A stretch of 64,000 nucleotides of DNA from Stictocephala bisonia (GCA_035578905.1 JAQJVL010000151.1:311001-375000); one strand, 5' to 3'. Counted from the stretch's first letter, positions 1 to 11,657 are shown. Made by a program: numbers and translations. The notes: generated by a model not told the origin, from the sequence alone.

Positions 1-1933
1 TTAAGGAATTCAGTTTTTGCTTAAGAAACAGTGTTAACGATTGACTAAATAAATCTAATTCTGATGTTTTCAAAGAATAATACAATCTTAACATTGCATT
101 TATTGCAAAATTAGTGTAAATATTTAATAATTTACACAATATATTCTTATTCCGTACATCGTAAATCCAAACTTGGCTCTCCAGGGCTTGATTATAATCC
201 AGTATGTTCCTACTAGAATACCTTGTTGCCCTTATACTCCTGTCAGTAAAGCCACTTTAAAGTCAAAGTGTCCCCACTTCTGGGCATATCAGAAACTTGA
301 TTGCTGCTAAATTAGACTTCAGCAAATTTCGAGAAGTATACCTTCAGCGTTTTAATATGGCATTCATAGCCCAGATGAAAAATTAAAAAAAATTTCACAG
401 ATAGATGAATCTGAAATAAATGTGATGACATTACATCTTAAACGTCTTATCTGCATGTAATTAAAGAATTGTTGCAATACTTCCTTTACAATGGTATTTG
501 TAAGTCAGTTTGAAGGAGTGAGATTTACAAGGTTTTAAATAGCAAGACTAGTATGTGTTCCTTTTAGGGTGTTTTAAATTAAATGAAAACCCTCTACGTT
601 GAAAACATAACCGTAAACTGAGATACTAGAAAGGATATATATTTTTAATTATTTTAAATTGTTGGTAAAAATGTAAACTTTTTAGTGTCATTTATAAATA
701 GTAAGGCACAAGTCACAGTAAACAATTCTAACAAACATCTCGATCAAGAAATCAAAAAATAAATCAATCCGAAAATTATAAATAATTTTATAGACCATGC
801 CATTGAATGAATAACAGAAAGTTATTAAAGTTTGCCGAGTTTTCGAACCGGGAAGTGGAAAAGTTTTCCCACCCAAGGTGTATATGGGACAAAGAAAATA
901 TAGCGCAGTTTTAGAACATTAATAAGAGCAATGATAATAATTTATTGGAGTGAATAGAGCCTTTCTTTGTGTATTTTGTTTGTGAAGTAATAGGTTAATT
1001 TTCAATACATTTTGTAAAATAATATGACTACTAACAATTATTATTTCTCGTTTATTATGCCATGTTAAAGAATGTTGTTAGAGATGAAATATTTGTAGTC
1101 ATTGTGACTAATATGGAATTCGTAGAAGATATGGTAACACTAGTATTTGACTGGTTCTTGGATGATTTTTTTCCTTAATGCCCTAGATTGGGAAGCCGTA
1201 CCTTAGAAGTGACTCTTCCATCACATGATGCGCACGTGGTTGCTATGTATTTTACCTCTATCAAAGCGTGAATGAGCAAGCACTATCCCCGCGAGTCCAA
1301 CACAAATCGTTGGATATTGAACCCGCTTCACAGAAATGGTGAATCGGGTTGTCAACTTTAGCCCTGTTGATCAGGGCCCTAGATTCAGAGCTAGTTCAAA
1401 ATTTCTTTTCACTCTGGCATGATCAATCTCATGCTCACCACTTCGGTCTTAAGTACATTCTGGTCTTCAGTTCCAGACAAGCCAGTGAAGTGTCTTCACC
1501 CTATCGTAGTGCTCAGGCTCTTGCACGACTCTCCTCCCTGCATCTCCAACCTTTCCTAATGTCCAACCAATCGGCAGTAAGTCCTTCAAAGTATTCAGTG
1601 GCAGGACTCCGTCAGAAGCTGAGTTAGTCTGACTCTTGTCCCTTTAAATTAATATTGTCTGTGAACTCAGCAAACTTCCTACGCTAGTCTAAACTAAATT
1701 ATCGAACAGCCATTCTCTCAAAGATTACTTTGCAAGCTCTAGAGTCACCTCAGAAAACATCAGCCGTCCCAGGCTATCTTGGCTCATTAATCACTAATCC
1801 TGAAGCCATGTTCAATGGGTCACAGATGGGTCTTTCTGTCTGGAGTACTTCGAGATATGACGTTAAGGCTGATACTGTAGCATCTGGTCTACGAAGTCAT
1901 TTAACTTACGTTCCCTCTCAACCAACTTATCTT
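1..1933. other. AT-rich DNA without recognised gene
   Basis: No gene or known repeat was recognised here. The stretch from about 1170 to 1930 is richer in GC than its surroundings and has short open frames on the plus strand (1349-1627 and 1730-1951). Their products resemble no family I know and have no domain-like pattern. This block could be the unique outer part of the adjoining foldback element or a remnant of an unrecognised repeat. Confidence 0.5.
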
Positions 1934-2926
1934 CTGCCGGCGCAGAAATGATGTGCACTCGAGTTTGAGGACTGTTTTCTAAGGAACCAATAGGCCTACG
2001 TAAAACATAATTACACTATTGTTTTCCTCGTTTAATTATACGTTATATCATACGTATTTTTTAATTTTCAAGTTTTAGTAATTTTTATCTTTATCCGGAA
2101 CAAAAAAGGTACCGGAATTTCAACTAGTTTTTACTGTACATAAAATTTACACTGTTATTAAACAAGAACCCGTTAATTTATCGCATTTATATTTTTATTA
2201 CCTGGTTGGTAGAAATGTTTTCTATAAGTTCTGTAAATGTTAGAATTTTAATTTATCAATTAAAAAAAGTTCTTATCGATTCTCTGACATTGTTTTCTTG
2301 GCTTCTAGAGGTCGTAAAATTAATTATTTGGTCTGGTTGTAATTTTTACGTCATGTATAGTTACGCTACATTACTTTCATAGGTGTAATTAAATGCAGTG
2401 ATTTTATACTTAATTAAATCAATTTAAATTGATGAATTTAATGTTATTTTAAACTGATTTAATCGATTTAAAATCATTTAATCTGTTTACATATATAAAA
2501 GTAATGTATCATAACTATACATGTCATAAGGCTTACAACAAGAGCAAGTAATTAATTTTACGACCTCTAGAATCCAAGAAAGCAGGATAGGAACTTTTTT
2601 ATCGAAAATTGAAAATTCTAAAATTTACAAAACGTGTATTGAAAACATTCCCATAAACCAGATAATAAAATAGAAATGTGATAGATTAACGGGTTCTTGA
2701 GTAATAACGTATAAATTTGAGTGCAGTGAAAACTAGCTGAAATTCCGGTACTTTTTGTTCTAACTAGGATAAAATTAATAAATTGTATAATAACATTTAA
2801 AAATTCATATTTTATAACGTGCAATTAAACGAGGAAAACAATGGTGTAATTATATTTTACGTAGGCTGATTGGTTCCTTGGAAAACAATCCTCAAACTCG
2901 GGAGCACATAATTTCTGCGCCGGCAG
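1934..2926. repeat. Long imperfect foldback (inverted repeat) element
   Basis: The ends are exact inverted copies: CTGCCGGCGCAGAAAT at 1934-1949 and its reverse complement at 2911-2926. The arms stay recognisably inverted inward. Matching blocks include the AACGAGGAAAACAAT region (about 2020 and 2830), the GGTACCGGAATTTCAACTAG region (about 2110 and 2740), AAGAACCCGTTAAT (about 2165 and 2685) and the TAGAGGTCGTAAAATTAATTA region (about 2310 and 2560). Each arm is about 430-460 bp around an AT-rich centre at 2390-2495. No transposase frame is present, so this is a non-autonomous foldback or MITE-like element. No target-site duplication was identified. The arms have diverged by point changes and small indels, so it is not recent. 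Confidence 0.75.
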
Positions 2927-3624
2927 TAGATCACACAGTGGCTTTACTAGCTTTGTTACATTTTATTTTTTTCACAATCCTACTTTTTTCCTTGATGATA
3001 TTTTCATTGATATAAACACTGGTATTTTGTCCGATAATACCTGTAAAAATATCCTCATCCTATTCATCCATTATATCTGACCTAAATTTAATATTAGCTT
3101 ATTATTATTATTATAATATTATCATAATATAGAAAACATTTTAATCAAACTTTATTTTGTAACATCGTAAGTAAGTATATATCTTAGTATGGTAAAACAT
3201 TCTTTAGAACCACTCTCATTATTGCATATTTTACGCAAAAGACATTTCAAGGCATAATTAACTAAAATATTATTATTTTGGAATTTGCAAAATGTTAAGC
3301 ATTATAATTACTTCATACTTTACACTGGTTATTGTCGATTGGTTAATCTTTTGTAAATCCATCAAAATGGCATTGTAACTGGGAAAAACACAACTTTAAT
3401 AATTTGATTGAAGATAATCACCAGCTATTTAAGAAATTGCATCATAATTTAATTCTTACGTATCTTTAGGAAACACAAGTGTAAATAACGTGGAGGTTCC
3501 TATTATATTTTATGTCATCTTACACAAAAACAGATTTTTATTCGTTCTTGATCTAAAGTTTTGATTACCAAACTTTCGGTTGATTTTATTACCTTCCTTT
3601 ATCATAATGTGCAGTGTTCATCGT

Positions 3625-3702
3625 CGTTGCCATATTATTAGTGCACTACATAATACAAAAACGCGTTGCCATATTATTAGTGCACTACATAATACAAAAA
3701 CG
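3625..3702. repeat. Tandem duplication, 39-bp unit x2
   Basis: Two adjacent identical copies, 3625-3663 and 3664-3702, start with CGTTGCCATATTATTAGTGC and end in AAAAACG. The identity suggests a recent duplication. Confidence 0.9.
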
Positions 3703-3946
3703 CAATAACTCATTAATCCAAAATTACAAAAATGGCCATATTTTATTTTCAAGGCCGAGTGATACTTTAGAAAAAGCCCCTAATCTCATATTAACATAGG
3801 GCTATGCGATAATAATATTTTTACGGGTCATTTTATAAGAGGACACACAATCTTAAAAAGATTTCTCTAGGTATAGCCCCACGAATGAGAAAAACAAAAC
3901 ATAACTGTGATTCGTTAAATGTTATAATGAAGAAAAAGACTCATTT

Positions 3947-3963
3947 TAACCTAACCTAACCTA
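3947..3963. repeat. Interstitial telomere-like (CCTAA)n tract
   Basis: The tract reads TAACCTAACCTAACCTA, about three units of CCTAA, the complement of the insect telomere repeat TTAGG. Such short tracts are common inside insect genomes and do not indicate a chromosome end. Confidence 0.7.
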
Positions 3964-5042
3964 CAAAGCGTGAGGGTACTCTTCTAAAAAAGAGCCGTTT
4001 TTATGAATAACATTAAATTATACCAAAATAAAATCCATTCTATCTTGTTTAATATTTTGTCTGATGCATGGAAAATAATGTTGGGTTGTTCTATACAAAG
4101 TAAACAGCACAAGTTTGAACAAAATTGTTCGAAGGAACCCTCTTTAAATCTAGTTAGATATATTGCAAACAGAACCAGGTGTCAGTAGCCGAGGGCCAGG
4201 CATATGTTGATACTGCAACATTAATTACCAGCCTAAACCAACATCGTACCCTTCCACCCTCCAAGGGGGAGGGCTCGGAAAATACTACCTGCATTGTTAA
4301 TGCACTTAATACAACTTGATAAACTAACTTTCCATGGCATCTACGTGTATGTACAGGGTACAACATGTGGGTTCATGTTGTTTCAGTTTAATATATGGTT
4401 AATCGAACAGTGATTAACCTTCTAATGATCAATATTAACTCGTGCGTCACTCACTTTCCATCACTGAACAATACTTCTCTCTACTGCCATATAGGCCTAC
4501 ATTAAATGGGCATTAATATAAACTCAAGTCATCTTGTTTGACGTAGCTAATTGAAATTAATTATTAACTGTAATCAATTGATACTAAAATATGTGTATTT
4601 GGATTATAATGTATCATTGGATCATAATTGCTGGTTTTAATTTTTCAAAGTAATGTTTTTTATTGTGTTACGTGTGATTATACAATATCAGGCATAAATT
4701 ATTTAGCGTGTATAAATAACCTCTTATTTGATGTGAAATTTCATGTTGCAACAATATTTCATCGGCACTCACTTTGTCTTTTAATTTTTTTTTAGGTAAA
4801 GCTTAAAGAAATCTGCCATAACAATGTCTTATAAGAAAAATAAGTAGTAATGCAACCAATATATATTTGTTATAGATTTAAAATAAACAATTTTCACCTT
4901 TGGCATATGTGATCCATCTCATATCTACTATGTCATCGATCATTACTTTGCATTACTATGCCCAACATTTGGCTTTTATCGCTATGCACTTGCAAACAAC
5001 ATCGTATCTTCACTTGACAGTATATTCCAGATTGCAGTGGAA

Positions 5043-5147
5043 TAGTGCACTGAAGGGAGGAAGAAGGATGCGGAAGCTAGTGCACTGAAGAGAGGAAGAA
5101 GGGTGCGGAAGCTAGTGCCTGAAGAGAGGAAGAAGGGTGCGGAAGCG
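5043..5147. repeat. Tandem repeat, 35-bp unit x3
   Basis: Three near-identical units start at 5043, 5078 and 5113. Each begins TAGTGC, has a purine-rich GAAGAGAGGAAGAAGGGTGC core and ends CGGAAGC. The third lacks two bases near its start. The GC-rich DNA following (5148-5300) is not assigned. Confidence 0.85.
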
Positions 5148-5646
5148 ATCCTGATGTCGTTACGTGTTATGTTCGGTGAAACAAATCGCACGCAGGTTTG
5201 ACGCATCCAAAGGAGTTCGTTACGCCGTCCGCCTCACTGACGCATCTTCACGAAGCGGCCAAACCGCTCGTGTTGTCCGTGTAATACAAGCGATGGTTTC
5301 AATATACTGACCAGACAATCAGCGGAATTTTCCGTCCATTTAGTCTTAGCTTTAGCAATTAATCAATAACAGATAAGAATCCATAAATAGTACTTGATAA
5401 TATATCTATTTGGAGGCAGTTTTTTTGTTTTACGTTTTCTTTCTTTCTTTTTTTATTATTATTATTTTTTTTTTGGTTTAAGTAAATTTCATATAGAAGT
5501 TTATTCTTTGTTTTTAGCTTAACTAACGTGGATTACTCATTTCCAATAGTATTAAGTTCATGATTATGTAAAAAATCGAACTGAGGGGAGGTAGTCAGTT
5601 TCTTATCTGTGGAACAAATAAATAAATAAAATTAAATAGTTTTTCT
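5148..5646. other. Unassigned sequence before the RTE-like element
   Basis: No gene is recognised. The interval is GC-richer at 5150-5300, then T-rich, and ends with TAAATAGTTTTTCT (5633-5646), which is the 5' copy of the target-site duplication of the following retrotransposon. Confidence 0.5.
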
Positions 5647-8600
5647 GGTCTGCTAAGTTCGTTCAGCCTTCACGGGGCGCAGACTGTGAGTAACCATGAA
5701 TCACCGTGGTGAAACTAATAGCGAACACCCAAAATCCAGACACGTCTGTGTGGCAACCACCGGTACTCTGGTCGGCGTCTGTTCATCCATAGGATGCGGC
5801 CGTAACAACAAGCTCCAGAAACTAACAATCTCTGGTTCTATTCAACTCAGTGACAACACTGAGACAACATTCAAATGATGATAAGCAAACATGAATCGTG
5901 CAAGTAAATACAATATTACTCCAGGTGGTAACCAATCCACCTGCCAAGAGGCAGCAACCATGCCATCGGATTCTGGAGGGCATGGACTTACACGAAAACA
6001 GGGAAAATCGGAGTTCTCTGGCAGACTTCCACACAAAAGACCAACTTTTATAGGGACACTGAACATTAACACACTAATCCAACCAGGAAAACTGCATAAC
6101 CTGGTCATAGAGCTAGACAAACAGAAAATACAGATACTCGCAGTACAGGAAACAAGATTCACAGATGAAGACACAATGGACTACGGAAACTACCGCATCT
6201 TCAAGAGTAAAACCGAAAAAAGAGTGGCAAGAGGAACACCGATGCTAGGGATGGCAATTTTCATACATAAGAATGTGATAGGCTCAGTAAAAAAAGTAAC
6301 ACCCGTTAACAACAGACTCATGACCATGGACTTTCAGAGCACAAACAGAAATTACACTATGGTAAACGCACACGCACCAACAAATGCAGACAACAAAAAG
6401 AACCCAGAAGAAACAGAAAAATATTGGCAAACACTGAATAAGACAATGAGTAAAATACCAAAAAACAACACAACAATCCTAATAGGCGACTTTAATGCAC
6501 AGTTAGGGAAAGAGAAAACCAACAGGAAAACAATTGGAAAATACCCGGCACACAGACACACCAACAAGAATGGCATGAGGTTAGTAGACATATGTCAGCA
6601 ACATAATCTTAAAATCATGTCAACATCTCTCAGAAAGGCATCCAAGAAGCAGAAGACATGGAGATCACCTATACAAAGACTAGGTGAATTCCAGATCGAC
6701 CACATAGCAATTACACATACAGATCAGAAACAAGTACATGACGTACAGGTACGAAGAGGAGCCAACATAGACTCGGACCACTACCTCACGAGAATCAAAA
6801 TCAAACTCACACCCAAGAGTATACACCAAAAGAAAACACATATACAGAAATTCGACACTAAAATGATAAAAAAGTCAGGAATTACACAAGAATGGGAGAA
6901 AGAACAAGCAAACGATTGGGAAATGTTCCAGAGGAAAATAATAGAGAAAGCCAAAGAGATGATACCACTGAAAAAGAACACAAAACATCCATGGTGGGAC
7001 AGTGAATGCGATGAAGCAATAGAAAGTAGGAAACTGGCATACCAAAAATACAGTAGTAAGAAAACAGAAGAGACATTGCAAGAATTTAATGAGATAAGAA
7101 GAGAAACATCGAAACGTATAAGACAAACAAAGAGGAAATACTTGAAAGAACAGTTAGACTCAATCGAGGACAACTTTAGAAAATACAACACAAGAGATTT
7201 TTACAGAACATTTGCAGGGAAAATTAAAGGATACACACCACAAAACCTGTGCTTCAGGAAAAAAGATGGCAATCTAGCAATAACTAACCAAGAGAATTGC
7301 AGTGAACTGGCAATATACTTCAGAGACCTCCTAAATTGCATAGAGCCAAAAGAAAGATTTACCAAAGAACACACCAAAAAACCCAAAGACGAGCCAGGAC
7401 CCACACAAGAAGAAATAGAAGGACACATACGCAAACTCAAAAACAATAGAACATCAGGAGAAGATGGGATAATAGCTGAACTACTCAAGCATCTGGGAAA
7501 GGAAACAACAAAAGAACTCACAGCAATAATACAGAAAGTTTGGCAAACAGAAGAATTACCAGAAGACTGGAAATGCGCACTAATACACCCACTACACAAG
7601 AAAGGGGACAAAACAAATGTAAACAATTATAGAGGAATATCACTTTTACAAGTCACATACAAGATACTATCAGCATGCCTACTAAAACGAACACAAGAAC
7701 AACTAGAACATAAGATAGGAGAGTACCAAGCAGGCTTCAGACCGAACAGATCGTGTGCAGAACAGATATTCAACTTGAAAACGATACTTAAGTACAAAGC
7801 AACAAGAGCAACACCAATAATATGTGTCTTCGTAGACTTCAAGAAGGCATACGATTCAGTAGACAGGCAATCCTTGTTCAACATTCTAGAAGAACAAGGA
7901 CTAGATCACAAGACACTGAGACTTATCAAACAAACATTAACAGGAACCAAATCCAAAGTAAAATTCATGGGAGAAGTTTCAGAATCATTCGAAATTAAAA
8001 CTGGAGTTCGGCAAGGTGATGGACTGTCACCACTGTTATTCAACCTAGTTCTTGATAAAGTAATAAAAGAATGGGAGAAAGAGCTTAAAAAAACAGAAAA
8101 TTGGAAACCGATAAGACTAGGAAATAAGAAGAAAGGAATCGAAACAGCGTGCTTGGCTTTTGCAGACGATCTCGCCATACTAACAGATGAAGAAGACAAA
8201 GCAATTAAACAAATAGAAACACTAGCGGAATGTGCACAAAAGGTAGGACTACAGATATCTTATGAAAAGACTAAATTTATGTGCACGAAACTAAACATAC
8301 CTAACCTAAACACCAAATACGGCAAAATCAATAGAGTAACCCAATTTAAGTATCTAGGAGAGATGATAGAGCCAACAGGCAGGGAGAAAATGGCACAAAA
8401 AATAAGAATACAGAAGATGAAGAGAGCACTAGGGAAAACAAAAGATATATACAACAAAAAATGCATTTCAATATACACAAAAGTCAGACACTACAACACA
8501 GTTATCAAACCGGAAACACTTTATGCAAGCGAAACACTAACATTGCACCTGAAGGGGGACCTCGAAGACATACTGAAAGAAGAACGGAAAATAATGAGAA

Positions 8601-9077
8601 AAATCCTAGGACCAAAACACACGGATGAAGGTTACAGACTTCAACCAAGAAAAATAACAGAAAAACTTTCAAATATAGCAGAAGATATGAGAAAACGTAG
8701 ACTACAATTCTATGGACACATATACAGACTACCAGAACACAGACTAACAAAACAGATTCTAACCTTCATACATGGGAAGAAAACAGGAGCACCATGGCTT
8801 ACACAGGTCAAACAGGACATGAAGAATGCACAGATCGAAGAAATAGACATAGCTGACAGAAACAAGTACAGGAACAGAATTGCGAAGTGGAAGCCAGAAC
8901 CAGAGAATGAGAAGAAAAAAAGAGACATGCCTAAATGGACAGAAGAAAGAAAGAGAGCATTCAGTGAAAAGATGAAGAAATGGTGGGCAAACAAGAAGAA
9001 CACGAAGCTGAATTGATGTATTGCTTTGCGTGATCCAACAGGGTCTATACGCACATAATAATAATAATAATAATAAT
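5647..9077 (+). mobile_element. Full-length RTE-like non-LTR retrotransposon
   Basis: The element spans a ~245-bp leader, one long ORF (5891-9016), a very short 3' untranslated region and a (TAA)n tail (about 9055-9077). It lies between TAAATAGTTTTTCT (5633-5646) and TAAATAGTTTTCT (9077-9089), a target-site duplication that differs by one T and overlaps the tail by a base or so. A single APE-RT ORF, a short 3' UTR and a microsatellite tail are typical of the RTE clade. Because the leader, ORF and tail are all present and the ORF has no break, this looks like a young and possibly still mobile copy. A short open frame in the leader (5696-5878, 60 codons) ends just before the main ORF; I cannot say whether it is translated. 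Confidence 0.85.
5891..9016 (+). CDS. RTE-like retrotransposon polyprotein (AP endonuclease + reverse transcriptase)
   Basis: This 1041-aa protein would nick target DNA and reverse-transcribe the element RNA there (target-primed reverse transcription). The N-terminal apurinic-endonuclease-like domain (about residues 50-310) shows GTLNINTL, the QETRF glutamate, IGDFNAQLG and the SDHYLT aspartate-histidine pair. The central reverse transcriptase (about 500-830) shows IHPLHKKGDK, NNYRGISLL, QAGFRPNRSC, VDFKKAYDSVDR, GVRQGDGLSPLLFNLVLD and the catalytic FADD at residues 757-760. The C-terminal part has LYASETL and a lysine-rich end. Length and domain order fit RTE-type ORFs. The first ATG of the frame is used; the conserved region begins about 50 codons later, so a later start is possible. 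Codon use is strongly A-rich. Clade assignment is from motif style, without a tree. Confidence 0.9.
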   Translation: MNRASKYNITPGGNQSTCQEAATMPSDSGGHGLTRKQGKSEFSGRLPHKRPTFIGTLNINTLIQPGKLHNLVIELDKQKIQILAVQETRFTDEDTMDYGNYRIFKSKTEKRVARGTPMLGMAIFIHKNVIGSVKKVTPVNNRLMTMDFQSTNRNYTMVNAHAPTNADNKKNPEETEKYWQTLNKTMSKIPKNNTTILIGDFNAQLGKEKTNRKTIGKYPAHRHTNKNGMRLVDICQQHNLKIMSTSLRKASKKQKTWRSPIQRLGEFQIDHIAITHTDQKQVHDVQVRRGANIDSDHYLTRIKIKLTPKSIHQKKTHIQKFDTKMIKKSGITQEWEKEQANDWEMFQRKIIEKAKEMIPLKKNTKHPWWDSECDEAIESRKLAYQKYSSKKTEETLQEFNEIRRETSKRIRQTKRKYLKEQLDSIEDNFRKYNTRDFYRTFAGKIKGYTPQNLCFRKKDGNLAITNQENCSELAIYFRDLLNCIEPKERFTKEHTKKPKDEPGPTQEEIEGHIRKLKNNRTSGEDGIIAELLKHLGKETTKELTAIIQKVWQTEELPEDWKCALIHPLHKKGDKTNVNNYRGISLLQVTYKILSACLLKRTQEQLEHKIGEYQAGFRPNRSCAEQIFNLKTILKYKATRATPIICVFVDFKKAYDSVDRQSLFNILEEQGLDHKTLRLIKQTLTGTKSKVKFMGEVSESFEIKTGVRQGDGLSPLLFNLVLDKVIKEWEKELKKTENWKPIRLGNKKKGIETACLAFADDLAILTDEEDKAIKQIETLAECAQKVGLQISYEKTKFMCTKLNIPNLNTKYGKINRVTQFKYLGEMIEPTGREKMAQKIRIQKMKRALGKTKDIYNKKCISIYTKVRHYNTVIKPETLYASETLTLHLKGDLEDILKEERKIMRKILGPKHTDEGYRLQPRKITEKLSNIAEDMRKRRLQFYGHIYRLPEHRLTKQILTFIHGKKTGAPWLTQVKQDMKNAQIEEIDIADRNKYRNRIAKWKPEPENEKKKRDMPKWTEERKRAFSEKMKKWWANKKNTKLN

Positions 9078-9245
9078 AAATAGTTTTCTTTGTTATCATA
9101 TACGTGTTGGTAAAAATACAGTACAAGTGAACAACTCACAACACAAAAATATAACAATATATGCACTAAAATCACAAATATACTACTTTACAAGTACACA
9201 ATGTACAAATATACTACAATAGATGTACAACATGCACAAATACCA

Positions 9246-9288
9246 TGGTGATCGATTTCGGCAAACCACGCTCACCTTGCTCAGACCA
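9246..9288 (-). ncRNA. Hammerhead-ribozyme-like motif, left arm, core mutated
   Basis: Read on the minus strand: TGGT, CTGAGCA, an 18-nt stem-loop, GAAA, TCGATC, ACCA. The core should be CTGAnGA, and this copy has C in place of the last G, so it is probably inactive. Confidence 0.35.
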
Positions 9289-9325
9289 GAATTTAAATCC
9301 CTTTCGTTTCTTTTGTTAATTCGTC

Positions 9326-9368
9326 TGGTCTGACGAAGGTTAACGTGGTTTGCCGAAATCGATCACCA
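9326..9368 (+). ncRNA. Hammerhead-ribozyme-like motif, right arm, intact core
   Basis: The order is TGGT (9326-9329), CTGACGA (9330-9336), an 18-nt stem-loop segment, GAAA, TCGATC and ACCA (9365-9368). TGGT pairs with ACCA as a 4-bp stem I, the AUCGAU stem III is self-complementary and the predicted cleavage triplet is AUC. Very short, palindromic stem III sequences are known from retroelement hammerheads, which can act as dimers. A deviation is an extra A between CTGACGA and the G-C pairs of stem II, and stem II itself is weak here. Activity is unproven. Confidence 0.45.
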
Positions 9369-9437
9369 TGGAATTTGTGAACTTTGTAATTATGTTGTAA
9401 TATATGTATGCTGTGTGACGTTCAATTGTACTATAAA

Positions 9438-11657
9438 AATAAATAAATAATAAAATAAAAAATACAACCTGACACTTATCCTCTTTTGTCCACCACATTT
9501 TAATTCGACATATATCAATAATATTGAATGTATTATTGTGTAATGAGGAATGAAAAATATTGTATCAAGATTTAATGTTATAAGATGCAACAAACACTCC
9601 AGTAAATACATTTTTAATTCCGTAAGGCCTTTCAGTAACAAAGTTACCATTTCCAGACTTGATACAAAAATATTGTATCAAGAGTAAATATAAATCGCAA
9701 AGTTCTGTAAAACTTGTCTATCGTGATTATTTTATGGTTGGCATGAACTCCTTTTCAGGTAACGACTCTAAATCACAGTTAAAATCCAGTTCTAAAAAAA
9801 TATTATACTACTACAATGGTTAATCGATTTTCAAAAACTATTTTGTAAACTTGCTATAAGTAGCATTTAGGTTTAACAAATATACTATGATATAAATTAT
9901 CTTATTGACTAAATAAGTCTTTAACCGAGCCATTGTAGATGTACAAAAAATGCTTTTAAAAAGTGAAATATGTAAGGAACATGAATATAAACTTTTAATA
10001 ATGTGCATTATGTATTTAAATAATAAATTAAAAGCTACAAACTGCATTTTGTAAATAGGATATTTTTCAAAAAGAATCCAAAAATAACATTACTGAACTG
10101 TTATTATCTTAGAGGAATGGCACTATAATAATTTTTGTTATAATAGATAACAAAAAAACAAATGAATTTCCACGGGGGCGAGGGTGGACGAGATCACTAG
10201 GGGATGTTAATTTTCATCACCCGGATATTGTTCTTAAAGTATTATTATTAATATTACTATTACTATAATATTAAGGTATTCAATAATCCCCTGAATTATA
10301 TGCTAAAAATTTTACCATATAGCCAAATGGTAAAATTTTTAGACATATTTTACCATATTGCTAATTATAAGATTCCCAAAATAACACTGATGACTTTTAT
10401 CAGTTTTGAATGGCTCGGCTTTTGAAGTACGCCACAACGCTATGAGTTAGTAGCAACGAGTTTATTATTGGAGATAAACAAATTAGTTAGTCAAGATATT
10501 AAACTTATAAAAATGAAATAGAATAGCAAGTATATATTATAGTAATGTAACCTAATCATTAAAAGCCTTTCTAAAGCATTTAACAGTTCAACTATTTAAT
10601 TAATGAATTAATAATACTCAATAATTACTGTATAGGCCTACATGAAATTATGTATATATATAAAAAGTACTGTAGTGTCTTAGATTAATTTGTTTTCATA
10701 AACAAAATACCTTTGGGAAAATATGAAGCAATTTATAGTAGGCCTTATTCCAATTATTAAATTATTTGAGCATTCGGATAATATTAGTCGCATTTGTAAA
10801 ATATTCCGATTAAAAATACATTATTAGAAATTTAAACAAGGATTACGTTGAAAACAGACATTTTAAATCAGTACAAAAGTGACTGAAAATCTCATTTTAG
10901 ATTGTATCTAAATTATCCGGTATTGAATACACTGGGGATGGGATAATCCTAATTTCATCTCTGTCTCTCAAATATCTTTATTTTTAGATAGAGAAAATGT
11001 TATTTTTCATTGTTCATAAGCTAATTTTGAATAAGGCATTGTTTAACAAGTAAACTTATTCATGCTGTTGGATAAAAGAAACATTATAATTATCAGGCAA
11101 ACGTTATTTTACTGTTTTACCACATATAATGTTGGAATATACAAATAAACAAACATATTCTGTGTATCGAATGAATACCCATGTCAGCTTGTAAAGTAAT
11201 TCGAACAATATGCAGTTTTCTCTTAGCTTTCCGTCCTTAAATATTGCTCTGTTGTGTTGGTGTTATTTATGTCTGACACTTCACGTATTAATGTACTAAA
11301 CACTTTAATGTTTCCCAACCAGGTATAAAACTGTAAAAGATATAGAACATATTTTTCAATGTATAAATAAAGGGATGGTTAGAGTTTAATATAAAGTTTA
11401 AAAGGAAAACACGCAGAGAGGTATATCCAACTTAACTCTATCTACGACCAATATTAAATGTATTAAACCTACGTGTATTATTAAAAGTAAGCCAGATTTC
11501 AATTTCGAATCATCGTAAAGTAGATTACGCACACTCTTCAACATAATCAATTTTATTTTCAACAATTTTGTAGTTTAATGTTTACTTACAACTTCTACCA
11601 TCAGTGCAAAGTAGTCGTGGGACTCACAGGAGGTCTAACAATTAGAGGGCTTAAACC
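9438..11657. other. AT-rich DNA without recognised gene
   Basis: No coding region was recognised. A small perfect hairpin lies at about 10302-10344, where CTAAAAATTTTACCAT is followed by its inverted copy. Short frames on the minus strand (9390-9650, 9838-10047) are AT-driven and resemble nothing. Confidence 0.5.

Larger units (their letters stand above)
2930..5042. other. AT-rich DNA without recognised gene
   Basis: Nothing coding is recognised. It holds a perfect 39-bp tandem duplication (3625-3702) and a short (CCTAA)n tract (3947-3963), listed separately. The short open frames at 3614-3799, 4003-4188 and 4154-4366 have no family resemblance. Confidence 0.5.
9106..9437. mobile_element. 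Hairpin (foldback) element with hammerhead-like motifs, copy 1
   Basis: The arms are inverted around a centre near 9300. The left arm has ACAGTACAAGTGAAC (about 9117) and GGTGATCGATTTCGG (9247-9261); the right arm has GAAATCGATCACCATGG and ends GTTCAATTGTACT. The outer part has diverged while the 43-bp inner block (9246-9288 and 9326-9368) is conserved. It starts 20-30 bp after the tail of the RTE-like element. It shares sequence with elements at 50479-50817, 33594-33740 and 44787-44975. There is no ORF. It is probably a non-autonomous derivative of the Penelope-like element represented at 33.6-34.3 kb. Confidence 0.75.

Noticed and set aside
6352..9175. Many minus-strand frames of 60-140 codons
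   Set aside because: They are antisense to the A-rich RTE-like ORF, are hydrophobic from poly-T codons and have no family resemblance.
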